From a virus, in IMG/VR virus record IMGVR_UViG_3300045921_000069, positions 1 to 29,103 of that record: DNA of 29,103 nt, one strand, 5' to 3'. The notes beneath the pieces are model-generated. The model was not told where the DNA came from. It searched no databases and saw only the letters and a program-made list of their open reading frames with translations. Below, piece after piece: positions 14,738 through 21,524 of this stretch; the first letter of the stretch is position 1; each line of letters begins with the position of its first letter. The position numbers and the translations under genes were made by a program.

Positions 14738-14756
14738 TAGCTAATTGCTTTAGCTA
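14738..14756 (-). promoter_or_regulatory. 5'-terminal hairpin in tail tube mRNA leader
   Basis: TAGCTAA and TTAGCTA (14738-14744 and 14750-14756) form a perfect 7-bp stem with a 5-nt loop. It begins almost at the start site predicted from the -10 element at 14763-14758. Such 5' stem-loops slow mRNA decay in several phages and bacteria. The ribosome binding site AAGGAAAC follows, unobstructed. Confidence 0.45.
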
Positions 14757-14757
14757 T

Positions 14758-14782
14758 ATTATAGCACTTTTTTAGTTGTCAA
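14758..14782 (-). promoter_or_regulatory. Extended -10 promoter for tail genes (TTGACA-13-TATAAT)
   Basis: The minus strand has TGC TATAAT (14766-14758), a consensus -10 with extended TG. TTGACA lies at 14782-14777, only 13 bp upstream. The element overlaps the end of the tail terminator gene and lies about 45 nt before the tail tube ATG. Confidence 0.6.
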
Positions 14783-15182
14783 TATACTTCACACACTTCA
14801 AAGTTATGCTGGCTGTCCTATAAACACCTTCACCCACAGTTTCTTCACCCCAAGTAAATGGCACTGGCATCACCCAATCACAAGCCCCCGCCAAAACATT
14901 TCTAACCTTAAAGATTCCGATTAGTTCATCCAATGCATCTTCCAATGCCTCTTCCACTGTGTCTTGTTCGCTTTCTGCGGTGATGGGATAATAGATTTTT
15001 ACCCTAAAAACAAAGGTATAACGGTCATCTTGAGTTGTGCCAAAGTCTGAATCACTGTCTGAAGGCAACACTACAACAGCAGGAAAACCAGCGAAGGTTG
15101 ATTTGGTTCTGTAAACTGCTTGGATTGTTTGAGCGTTATTAGTGATTTCATCAATAATCGCTTGTCTGATTTCTTTTATCAT
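14772..15182 (-). CDS. Tail terminator protein
   Basis: The 136-residue protein shows MIKEIRQAIIDEITN, then FPAVVVLPSDSDSDFG, YTFVFRVKIYYP and a helix TVEEALEDALDELIGIF, then a C-terminal strand YRTASITLKCVKYI. This alpha-beta layout fits tail terminators (gpU/gp17-like) that cap the tail tube. It overlaps the HK97 gp10-like gene by 4 nt and precedes the tail tube gene. Confidence 0.75.
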   Translation of the reverse strand: MIKEIRQAIIDEITNNAQTIQAVYRTKSTFAGFPAVVVLPSDSDSDFGTTQDDRYTFVFRVKIYYPITAESEQDTVEEALEDALDELIGIFKVRNVLAGACDWVMPVPFTWGEETVGEGVYRTASITLKCVKYIDN

Positions 15183-15640
15183 CTGAACATCTTGTTAATA
15201 ATTAGATTTGCTGTTTCAAGCATTTGTTTATTAAACCAGCCCTGATTCTTTTCCACAGCCTTGCCTAAGAATGGTTGGGCTTTTGTGCCAGTATGCCGAA
15301 CAGTTTTGCCAAAAAACTGACCTGTCTTTTTGTTAGCAAGGGCTTTCTTATTTCTTGCTTGAATGATGTGGGGTCTAGTTCCACCTTCCACATAAGAAGC
15401 ATATTTGGCTGTTGCTTCAACAACTGCACTGACCTTGCTTGTTGGTCTTGACCTGATTGATTGTCTAAGATTTCCACCACCAGACTGTTTGTTGACTGGT
15501 GCAAACTTCTTGGCATCATTTTCAATCTGCACGGCAACCCTTTGAATCAAAGCACCCATTTCTTCAGTAGCAATCTGTGGTGCTTTCCTGAAAGCCTGTT
15601 CAAATTTAGCATAGTCTGGCATTGATAATTTGATTTCCAT
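15179..15640 (-). CDS. HK97 gp10-like head-tail joining protein
   Basis: The 153-residue protein contains RVAVQIENDAKKFAPVNKQSGGGNLRQSI and KYASYVEGGTRPHII, then KAQPFLGKAVEKN. The APV..GGNLR.SI...YA.YVE.GT..H pattern and the PFL.kA motif are the signature of the HK97-gp10 family. It should sit at the neck between connector and tail. Confidence 0.85.
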   Translation of the reverse strand: MEIKLSMPDYAKFEQAFRKAPQIATEEMGALIQRVAVQIENDAKKFAPVNKQSGGGNLRQSIRSRPTSKVSAVVEATAKYASYVEGGTRPHIIQARNKKALANKKTGQFFGKTVRHTGTKAQPFLGKAVEKNQGWFNKQMLETANLIINKMFR

Positions 15641-15645
15641 GTTCG

Positions 15646-15984
15646 TTAACTCCTGAAGATTCTTATAATAATTTCCATGTGTTCATGACCTAAGAAGCTG
15701 TGTTTTTCAATTCCAATAATTCTGTATTCTTCACCATCAATCACAATGCGGTCACCATCTTTAATGTCCACAATATCACACATCATGAAAAAGTCTTTTC
15801 CAAAGCCACCTTCAATATCAGAAGAAAGTTCTGCATCAACAGGTTGAACCAAGCATGGAATTCCTGTTAAGTATTCTACAAAATCCTTTCGGTTAGTTTC
15901 CACAAAACCAGAATCAACCGCAACAACTACGTTTTGCAGTCTTTTGGTGGTTGCGGTCTTGTTGTAAAACCTAGATAAACTCAT
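15646..15984 (-). CDS. Head closure / head-tail connector protein
   Basis: The 112-residue protein starts with a short Thr/Lys-rich segment and continues with a small beta-barrel pattern: IPCLVQPVDAELSSD, then FFMMCDIVDIKDGDRIVIDGEEYRIIGIEKH. The GD.i...eY.I.gi. ending is common to head closure proteins (gp16/FII-like). It fits between adaptor and gp10-like genes with a 2-nt gap from the adaptor. Confidence 0.75.
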   Translation of the reverse strand: MSLSRFYNKTATTKRLQNVVVAVDSGFVETNRKDFVEYLTGIPCLVQPVDAELSSDIEGGFGKDFFMMCDIVDIKDGDRIVIDGEEYRIIGIEKHSFLGHEHMEIIIRIFRS

Positions 15985-15986
15985 TG

Positions 15987-16340
15987 TTAGAATGTGAATT
16001 TCTTGTAAGATTTTAAGATGTCTTCAATCTGTTTTTGATTGCTAAACTGTTGGTCATTCTTGAATGTGACACTGTATCTTCCCACTGTCATGGACTGCAC
16101 TTCCCCTTCATGGTTGTTGGAAAAGTTAATAATCCCTGCCACCAGTGCAGTGGCAACCAGCGTGATGTCTGCTGGGATTGATGGGTAAAATTCTGTGTCA
16201 GTGAAATCCCTTCTGGTGTAGCGGTCAATGTAAGTTTCAACTGCTTCAATCCAAGAATTGATTTGTGCATCAAAACTGCTATCTATTTTAATTAGCATGT
16301 AGTTTTCAATGGCTTCTTTGGTGGTGTAACCTTTTGGCAT
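15987..16340 (-). CDS. Head-tail adaptor (gp6-like)
   Basis: The 117-residue protein is mostly helical: KEAIENYMLIKIDSSFDAQINSWIEAVETYIDRYTRRDF, ADITLVATALVAGIINF, then the C-terminal helix QKQIEDILKSYKKFTF. The helix with an aromatic-Arg pattern (YIDRYTRRDF) is characteristic of gp6/gp15-type adaptors that bind the portal. It has a strong ribosome binding site (AAAGGAAACAAAAATG). Confidence 0.8.
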   Translation of the reverse strand: MPKGYTTKEAIENYMLIKIDSSFDAQINSWIEAVETYIDRYTRRDFTDTEFYPSIPADITLVATALVAGIINFSNNHEGEVQSMTVGRYSVTFKNDQQFSNQKQIEDILKSYKKFTF

Positions 16341-16376
16341 TTTTGTTTCCTTTGTGCTGATTTTTTGTTCAGTTTA

Positions 16377-16385
16377 ATTATATCA
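16377..16385 (-). promoter_or_regulatory. Extended -10 promoter before connector genes (TGATATAAT)
   Basis: The minus strand has TGATATAAT followed by TAAACTG. No good -35 is present at 17 bp; TTACAC lies at 18 bp. It begins within the last codon and stop of the SPY microprotein gene and lies about 40 nt before the adaptor ATG. Confidence 0.5.
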
Positions 16386-16387
16386 TT

Positions 16388-16546
16388 TTATTGAACAGGT
16401 GTGTAAGGGCTAGTTTTTTTAGCAATCGATGTTGGCTTCTGTGAATAGACACTAGAACCTGTGCTGTAAGGGCTAGTTTTGACACTGAATGGGCTTTCAG
16501 CCTGTGAATAGATGTCACCATTGATGATTGTGTGGTTCATTGGCAT
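16388..16546 (-). CDS. 52-aa microprotein with Ser-Pro-Tyr repeats
   Basis: The hand-translated product is MPMNHTIINGDIYSQAESPF and onward to KKTSPYTPVQ, 52 residues. It carries repeated YSQ and TSPY/SPF units, and the DNA repeats TAAGGGCTAGTTTT on the plus strand (near 16407 and 16463). It resembles short extended peptides that line the capsid or neck of phages, but no family is certain. It lies in the head cassette between the capsid genes and the connector. Confidence 0.65.
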   Translation of the reverse strand: MPMNHTIINGDIYSQAESPFSVKTSPYSTGSSVYSQKPTSIAKKTSPYTPVQ

Positions 16547-16598
16547 TGTATTAACTTTTAATTGTTAGCTATTCAACTGCTTCTTCAGAAGGATTTGC

Positions 16599-16754
16599 TT
16601 ATCCAGACTCAGGATGCTTAAAAGCTAGGTAAGCATCTTCAGTTTCAAACACAAATCCAGTTTCACCATCAATGTGTTTTCCTGCTAGTGCATCTTCATC
16701 CATAGAATTGCGGTGACCGATTGCACCTTCAGGTAATTTTTTTTCATCAGACAT
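16599..16754 (-). CDS. 51-aa acidic microprotein
   Basis: The hand-translated product is MSDEKKLPEGAIGHRNSMDE and on to AYLAFKHPESG, 51 residues, acidic, with no hydrophobic segment. After its TAA the same frame stays open for nine further codons (ANPSEEAVE) to TAG; I read this as chance rather than readthrough. It sits between the head-associated protein and the SPY peptide. Unknown function. Confidence 0.62.
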   Translation of the reverse strand: MSDEKKLPEGAIGHRNSMDEDALAGKHIDGETGFVFETEDAYLAFKHPESG

Positions 16755-16772
16755 GGTTGTATAACTTAATGA

Positions 16773-17117
16773 TTATGCGATTTCCCTATATTGATAATTC
16801 ATTGTGGTTGAAGCACCTGCTGTGTCATCTACGTCTGTAATCAACTGGTGACCCAAATAATCAGATGAACCAACAGCTATTAGACTACCAGACAATGAAC
16901 CACCAATGCCAAGCAAAGTATCAATTTGTGCTGAACCACCCATTGCAGTCACATGAATCTTCTGATATTTAATAAAGCTTCTATTTCCAGCAGTGATGGG
17001 GTTTGCTGTAGGGTTTAGGTTAACTGAATCAGCACTGCCCATGTTGCTGTTGGTAATGCCATGGGTTATGGTTTCCCCAGCACCATTGGCTTCATCAATT
17101 TCAACTGTTGCTGGCAT
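16773..17117 (-). CDS. Head-associated protein, possible capsid decoration protein
   Basis: The 114-residue product is rich in Gly, Ser, Thr and Asn, with alternating hydrophobic strands and no Cys: TVEIDEANGAGETITHGITNSNMGS, FIKYQKIHVTAMGG, SSDYLGHQLITDV. It is probably a single all-beta domain. It follows the major capsid gene, where decoration proteins are usually encoded. A 13-bp hairpin lies between them. Family not recognised. Confidence 0.55.
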   Translation of the reverse strand: MPATVEIDEANGAGETITHGITNSNMGSADSVNLNPTANPITAGNRSFIKYQKIHVTAMGGSAQIDTLLGIGGSLSGSLIAVGSSDYLGHQLITDVDDTAGASTTMNYQYREIA

Positions 17118-17144
17118 GATGTTAATTCCTTTCTTATATGAATA

Positions 17145-17176
17145 GTGGGGACAAAGCGAATTTGCCCTGTCCCCAC
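17145..17176 (-). terminator. Strong hairpin after the major capsid gene
   Basis: GTGGGGACA and TGTCCCCAC pair perfectly, and four more pairs (two of them G-U) extend the stem to 13 bp with a 6-nt loop. It starts about 40 nt after the capsid stop and ends about 30 nt before the next ATG. There is no U-tract, so it may stabilise the capsid mRNA 3' end or partly lower downstream expression. Confidence 0.5.
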
Positions 17177-17214
17177 AGATTCAAGTTAACTAATACAGTG
17201 TTGCTAAGTCTAGT

Positions 17215-18489
17215 TTATGAAGTTAATGACCCTGCTTCAAGCACAGTAATTGCTTTTGGCAAGGCAACTGCATAACCAACTCGCTCAACTACACGAATTG
17301 CGACCATATCTTGTTCGGCAAGGTTGATTGGTGTTGAACCGTCAACATCAGTGATGGTTGCTTCTTCAAGTAACTTCACACGAAGTTGTTGTTTGTCACC
17401 GAAAATCGCACCTTTTTGTAAGTTACCGAATAATACAAATTGGTCACCGATATTCACTTCACCCATTGTTGGCATAGCATCAACAGTCACTACTGGGAAA
17501 TCCCAGATAGTAGCTGGCATTGCTTGGCTTGGGCTTTGATAGATGTAATGTCCATCAGCAGACTTTAACTTGCGGATTGCAGACAAAACACTTCGGTGCA
17601 TGTAGAACTTTGAACCATTCAACACGCTAGATGGTGTTGCATCAATCATTGCAAGCAAGTCATCAGCAGTGATAAGTGAAGCAACCAAATTCATAGTAAC
17701 TTTGTTCACTGAACTGTTGTTCAAAAGACCAGTCCATGGGCTTCCATTTCCAGCAAAGAACTGTGCATCTTCTTCAGCCGCCATGGCTTCAGCAAACAAT
17801 TGACCAACTAATTGAGTCAAGTTGATAGCTGAATCTTCTAAAATTTCTTCGGTCATTGGCACAATCGCCGCCAATTTCTTCAAAGTTTGGGTCACAAGAT
17901 TGAAAGTTGGTTCAGTAGATGGCTTCTTAGCCCCTTCACCAACCCATCCAACAGACACAGATGTGCCTAATGCTGGAATCTTGCGTTCATTACCTGCACC
18001 ACTGAATGGAAGGTAACGCATTTCTCGTCTTGCAACACCAGCTTCGCTGGCAATGCGTAAAACTTCAGCTTGAAGTTCAGTTGGGATGGCATAACCAGCC
18101 TTAGCATCATCTGAAGTAGATGTGCTAAGTGCTTTTAGTTGTTCCCTATCACCTGCAAACAAAGCCTTGATGAATTGGCGTGTCTTGTCATCAGCTTTCG
18201 CATCAACTTGAACACCACCATCAATAGCTTTCTTACGATTGTTAGCAACTCCCTTAAAGAAGTTTTTAACAATATCATCTGAAACTGAATCCATCTTTTT
18301 AGCGATTGCATCAGAAACAGACTTTTGAATTAAAGCTGTTACAGCTTTTTCATCAATAGTGCTTTCTTCTTCTGATGCACCAGCATCAGTTGATTCAGCA
18401 CCAGCTTCTTCAGTGCTTTCAGCACTTTCAGTGCTTTCAGCACCAGCTTCTTCAGTGCTTTCAGCACCTTCAATATCTTTTTTTGGCAT
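17215..18489 (-). CDS. Major capsid protein, HK97 fold, with acidic N-terminal delta domain
   Basis: The 424-residue protein has an acidic repeat (ESTEEAGAEST and related units, residues 9-45), a helical scaffold-like region to about 110, then the HK97 core: GYAIPTELQAEVLRIASEAGVARREMRYLPFSG, VGWVGEGAKKPSTEPTF, KLAAIVPMTEEILEDSAINL, FFAGNGSPWTGLL, and a C-terminal VGYAVALPKAI. The upstream S78 protease should remove the N-terminal region, probably near residues 115-130. In HK97 the delta domain acts as scaffold; no separate scaffold gene is seen here. Confidence 0.92.
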   Translation of the reverse strand: MPKKDIEGAESTEEAGAESTESAESTEEAGAESTDAGASEEESTIDEKAVTALIQKSVSDAIAKKMDSVSDDIVKNFFKGVANNRKKAIDGGVQVDAKADDKTRQFIKALFAGDREQLKALSTSTSDDAKAGYAIPTELQAEVLRIASEAGVARREMRYLPFSGAGNERKIPALGTSVSVGWVGEGAKKPSTEPTFNLVTQTLKKLAAIVPMTEEILEDSAINLTQLVGQLFAEAMAAEEDAQFFAGNGSPWTGLLNNSSVNKVTMNLVASLITADDLLAMIDATPSSVLNGSKFYMHRSVLSAIRKLKSADGHYIYQSPSQAMPATIWDFPVVTVDAMPTMGEVNIGDQFVLFGNLQKGAIFGDKQQLRVKLLEEATITDVDGSTPINLAEQDMVAIRVVERVGYAVALPKAITVLEAGSLTS

Positions 18490-18504
18490 AAATTTATTTC
18501 TTAA

Positions 18505-19314
18505 TTACTTTATTACTTTTGTTTTAGACTGTAACAAATGCCGAATGGCTTTGTTGACAGCCCATATTGGATATTTTTTACCACCCACTGCAACTTGTGG
18601 GGTCACGACCTTTGATTTTTGTTGCAATTTATTGGTTCTTGGTGTTCCAATAGAATTAGATTTTTCTGCACCATCAGCATTTAACACTTCCTGTAACGCA
18701 CTGACAGCAGTTTCAATCACTTCACGATTCTTCTTTGATAACACACGACCTTCTTTTATCAGTGTGTTCTTCAATTTCTCAATGTTATCTTTTTGTTCAT
18801 CCATGTAAGCTTTATGTTTCGCAAAGTAATCTTCCACTGGCTTGGTATCAATGCCTTTAGTCTTAGCCAAAGCAAGTGCATTAGCTGGCACATTCACTGC
18901 CGAAATTTCATACAAAACATTCTTCCTAAGCACAACCATTTCATTTTCGGTGTCAAAAGTAGGTTCTAAGCTTTCAAATCCCACTGAAAAAGCCGACATG
19001 TAACCACCCGCATAAAGATTGAAGATAGTTTTAGCAAAATCATATTCATTGATTGCAAATTGAATCTTGCCTGATAAGTTACCATCAGCATCTAACCCTA
19101 ATTCAATGGCTTTTCCGATTGCTGGCTGGTAATGGTCATGTGCAAAAAGAATTACAGGGTTCAGTAAGTATTCTGAAAGCACCCATGATTTCTGGTCAAC
19201 AACTTCCCCATGCCTGTCAATCATGGCATTGGAAAAAGTGCCTTCAATGATTCCTTGTTCTTGGTCAACAGAATTGATTTTAATTCCAAATTGTTTTTGT
19301 TTTAGATTTCGCAT
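18505..19314 (-). CDS. HK97-family prohead protease (S78/U35)
   Basis: The 269-residue protein carries GIIEGTFSNAMIDRHGEVVD, LFAHDHYQPAIGKA (catalytic His near 59), YMSAFSVGFE (catalytic Ser near 110) and LYEISAVNVPANALA. This is the standard S78 order. Residues 180-269 form a basic C-terminal extension with VGGKKYPIW that may bind the capsid scaffold or be self-cleaved. It precedes the major capsid gene by 15 nt. Confidence 0.9.
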   Translation of the reverse strand: MRNLKQKQFGIKINSVDQEQGIIEGTFSNAMIDRHGEVVDQKSWVLSEYLLNPVILFAHDHYQPAIGKAIELGLDADGNLSGKIQFAINEYDFAKTIFNLYAGGYMSAFSVGFESLEPTFDTENEMVVLRKNVLYEISAVNVPANALALAKTKGIDTKPVEDYFAKHKAYMDEQKDNIEKLKNTLIKEGRVLSKKNREVIETAVSALQEVLNADGAEKSNSIGTPRTNKLQQKSKVVTPQVAVGGKKYPIWAVNKAIRHLLQSKTKVIK

Positions 19315-19338
19315 AGTTTTTTTATTATCTTTGGTTTA

Positions 19339-19363
19339 ATTATATCAAGAAATAACTGTGCAA
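19339..19363 (-). promoter_or_regulatory. Extended -10 promoter before protease and capsid genes
   Basis: The minus strand has TGATATAAT (19347-19339) with TTGCAC 13 bp upstream (19363-19358). It lies in the 54-bp gap between portal and protease genes. The downstream TAAACC matches the sequence after the promoter at 16377. It would raise protease and capsid expression. Confidence 0.5.
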
Positions 19364-19368
19364 GTCCA

Positions 19369-21453
19369 TTATTCAATAAAGGCTGGGGCAATTACACACC
19401 TACAATTGATTTCTTGTGGGAACTCCAAGCCATTGTCAAACTTCTCTTCAAGACCAACAATGTCACCATTCAAATCAAGATGTTCATCTCTTGTTCTGTC
19501 ATCTAGTGTGGCAATCCATTCTTTGGCATTAGCCACACCTGACTGCTTAAAACCTTCTAATGTGCCTTTATTATTAGCAAAAGTGGCTTCTGTTCTAGCA
19601 ATCATTTCAGCACGCCAGTCTGTCATTTCAGCGTAAATATCCTGAACCCTAGCGGTCATTTCAGCAATGCCTTCCCCTTCTTTAAGCCCTTCAGCCAGTG
19701 TGTCTTTCAAAGCAAGTAGGGTTGTGTTATTCATGGATTCAGCAAAAAAGTCAGCCCTGTCTTTCAAAGCAATTCGCATTTCAGCGGTCACATCAAAGTT
19801 TTCAGCAGGTGATGTAATGTCCAAAGCTTCTTCCCCAGCATTTTTGTAATACTCTGTGATGAATGGCAAGGCTAGTGTGGAAAAGACTTGGTTTTCTTTT
19901 TTAACATTGAAGATGTCTGATGCTCTTAGCTTTCGCTTCATTTCTTTGCCCTTCAATGAATCAAGTTTGGCAATCACTCTTGCTTCTTGGGCTTTGATTT
20001 CTTTCAGCAATGCTTCTTGGAAAGTTTTAGCACGCTTATCAACACGCTTGTTCACAATCTGATAATACTTAGATTTAACATCAGCATCAGGGAGTAATGA
20101 CCTTGATTCCTTTGTTGTTTTTTTCTTGCCAGTCTTTTTTGATTTGGATTTTTTGATTGCTTTGGTCACGCTTTCAGTAATTGCCTCAGTAAGTTCAAGC
20201 TTCATCTTTAGCATTGGCTTGCCAATGAATACAGATTGCTGTGGCACAACAGATTTCTTTGGTGATGTGGGAAGCCCACCAACAGGTGTAACACCCAATG
20301 GCATGTAAAAAGAATTGCCACCAGCTAACGCTGGTAAGTTTCGCTCTGCTCTGGCTTCATTGATTAGCATAATGTTTGCTCTGACCAATTCTGCCTGCTC
20401 CCTTAATTTGAAGTCTCTATCTTCTGGGGTTGGGTCAGTGTATTCCAAGAAGAACTGTTCACCAAATTCAGTGATGATTAGTTCTTCGTTCAGCTTGTTA
20501 ATCAATCGTTCTAGTTCTGGTTTGATAGTTTCAGATAGGAAAATGAACATGGCGGTTTCTGCATTTGCTCGGTTCACATCATCAGTAACACCAACAATAG
20601 ATTTTGGCACGCCAAAAGCCACAAGGATGTCATCCCTTGTAAACTTCATGCTTTCAATGTAATCCATTTCCCTTTGTGAGAGTGATACTTGATTGTATTT
20701 AACACCACCCTCAAGCACTGCAATCCTACTGTTGTTTCCCCTGCCTTTGAATCTAGCTTCCCAGCTTTCGGTGATTTCAGCTTTCTGGTCATCAAATAAA
20801 TTTCCTTCAAATTCAAGCACTGCATCTGGTCTAGCGTTGTTTAAGAAGAAGTCACGCTGGTAGGTATTGGCATATTCTTCAATATCAATTCGCATTGATG
20901 CGGGTTTAAGTGGTGATATACCCAAGAACTGGTCAATTGGGGATGGGTATTTCAAATGAATAATATCTTTAGGTGCGAACACAGTATGTGTGCCATCTGA
21001 TTTTGTGAACCGATAGCCCTTGATATAGTTTTCAGGGTCAGGCAGGATTGTCATTCGGTCTGGTCTAAGATTCCACAATTCCACAACCTTGCCCTGCTCG
21101 TTTCTAACTTTGAAGACAAAGGCATTACCAGTCATCTTCTGGTTGATGATAAGTGTTTCAAAGAATTCTTCCTTAGTCTGAAAGGGGTTGACTCGGTAAA
21201 TCAAATCAAGTGCTGGATGGTCTAACACTTCTCTGGTTTCACCCTTGCTGTTAATAATTTGAAACAGTCTTAACCGATTTGATGCCACCTTTTGTGCGAT
21301 TTTACTTACACAGGCATAGACATACAATGATTTCTCATAGGTTTCAAGGTATTTTGTTGAAGCCCATGTGCCACTAATTGCCCTTTGTAGTTCGGTAATC
21401 CCTAAGAAGGATTTAGTCTTGAACCAACTACTGATTCGTTTTATTAGATTCAT
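19369..21453 (-). CDS. Portal protein fused to MuF-type minor head domain
   Basis: From the ATG at 21453 the product is 694 residues; the frame runs up to a TTG at 21480, but the ATG has the GAAACAAAAATG element. Residues up to about 400 are an HK97-type portal: YACVSKIAQKVAS, LDLIYRVNPFQTKEEFFE, GNAFVFK, and IIHLKYPSP...GISPLKPA, then FGVPKSIVGV and NRANAETAMFIFL. After a basic linker (KKSKSKKTGKKKTTK) the C-terminus has a MuF/SPP1-gp7-like domain: MIARTEATFANN, TLDDRTRDEHLDLNG and PQEINCRCVIAP. The fusion places portal and ejected minor head protein in one chain. Confidence 0.88.
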   Translation of the reverse strand: MNLIKRISSWFKTKSFLGITELQRAISGTWASTKYLETYEKSLYVYACVSKIAQKVASNRLRLFQIINSKGETREVLDHPALDLIYRVNPFQTKEEFFETLIINQKMTGNAFVFKVRNEQGKVVELWNLRPDRMTILPDPENYIKGYRFTKSDGTHTVFAPKDIIHLKYPSPIDQFLGISPLKPASMRIDIEEYANTYQRDFFLNNARPDAVLEFEGNLFDDQKAEITESWEARFKGRGNNSRIAVLEGGVKYNQVSLSQREMDYIESMKFTRDDILVAFGVPKSIVGVTDDVNRANAETAMFIFLSETIKPELERLINKLNEELIITEFGEQFFLEYTDPTPEDRDFKLREQAELVRANIMLINEARAERNLPALAGGNSFYMPLGVTPVGGLPTSPKKSVVPQQSVFIGKPMLKMKLELTEAITESVTKAIKKSKSKKTGKKKTTKESRSLLPDADVKSKYYQIVNKRVDKRAKTFQEALLKEIKAQEARVIAKLDSLKGKEMKRKLRASDIFNVKKENQVFSTLALPFITEYYKNAGEEALDITSPAENFDVTAEMRIALKDRADFFAESMNNTTLLALKDTLAEGLKEGEGIAEMTARVQDIYAEMTDWRAEMIARTEATFANNKGTLEGFKQSGVANAKEWIATLDDRTRDEHLDLNGDIVGLEEKFDNGLEFPQEINCRCVIAPAFIE

Positions 21454-21484
21454 TTTTGTTTCGTTAGTATGTTGTTTCAAAATA

Positions 21485-21509
21485 ATTATATCATATTTCT
21501 AAATGTCAA
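21485..21509 (-). promoter_or_regulatory. Extended -10 promoter for portal gene (TTGACA-13-TATAAT)
   Basis: The minus strand has TGATATAAT (21493-21485) and TTGACA at 21509-21504, again 13 bp apart. It lies in the 71-bp gap between TerL and portal genes. The start site would be near 21478, 25 nt before the portal ATG. Confidence 0.58.
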
Positions 21510-21524
21510 ACACTCACTTCACGA

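Noticed and set aside
16572-16601. Stop-codon readthrough extending the 51-residue protein by nine residues
   Set aside because: No readthrough context or conserved extension can be shown; a short open stretch after TAA is expected by chance.
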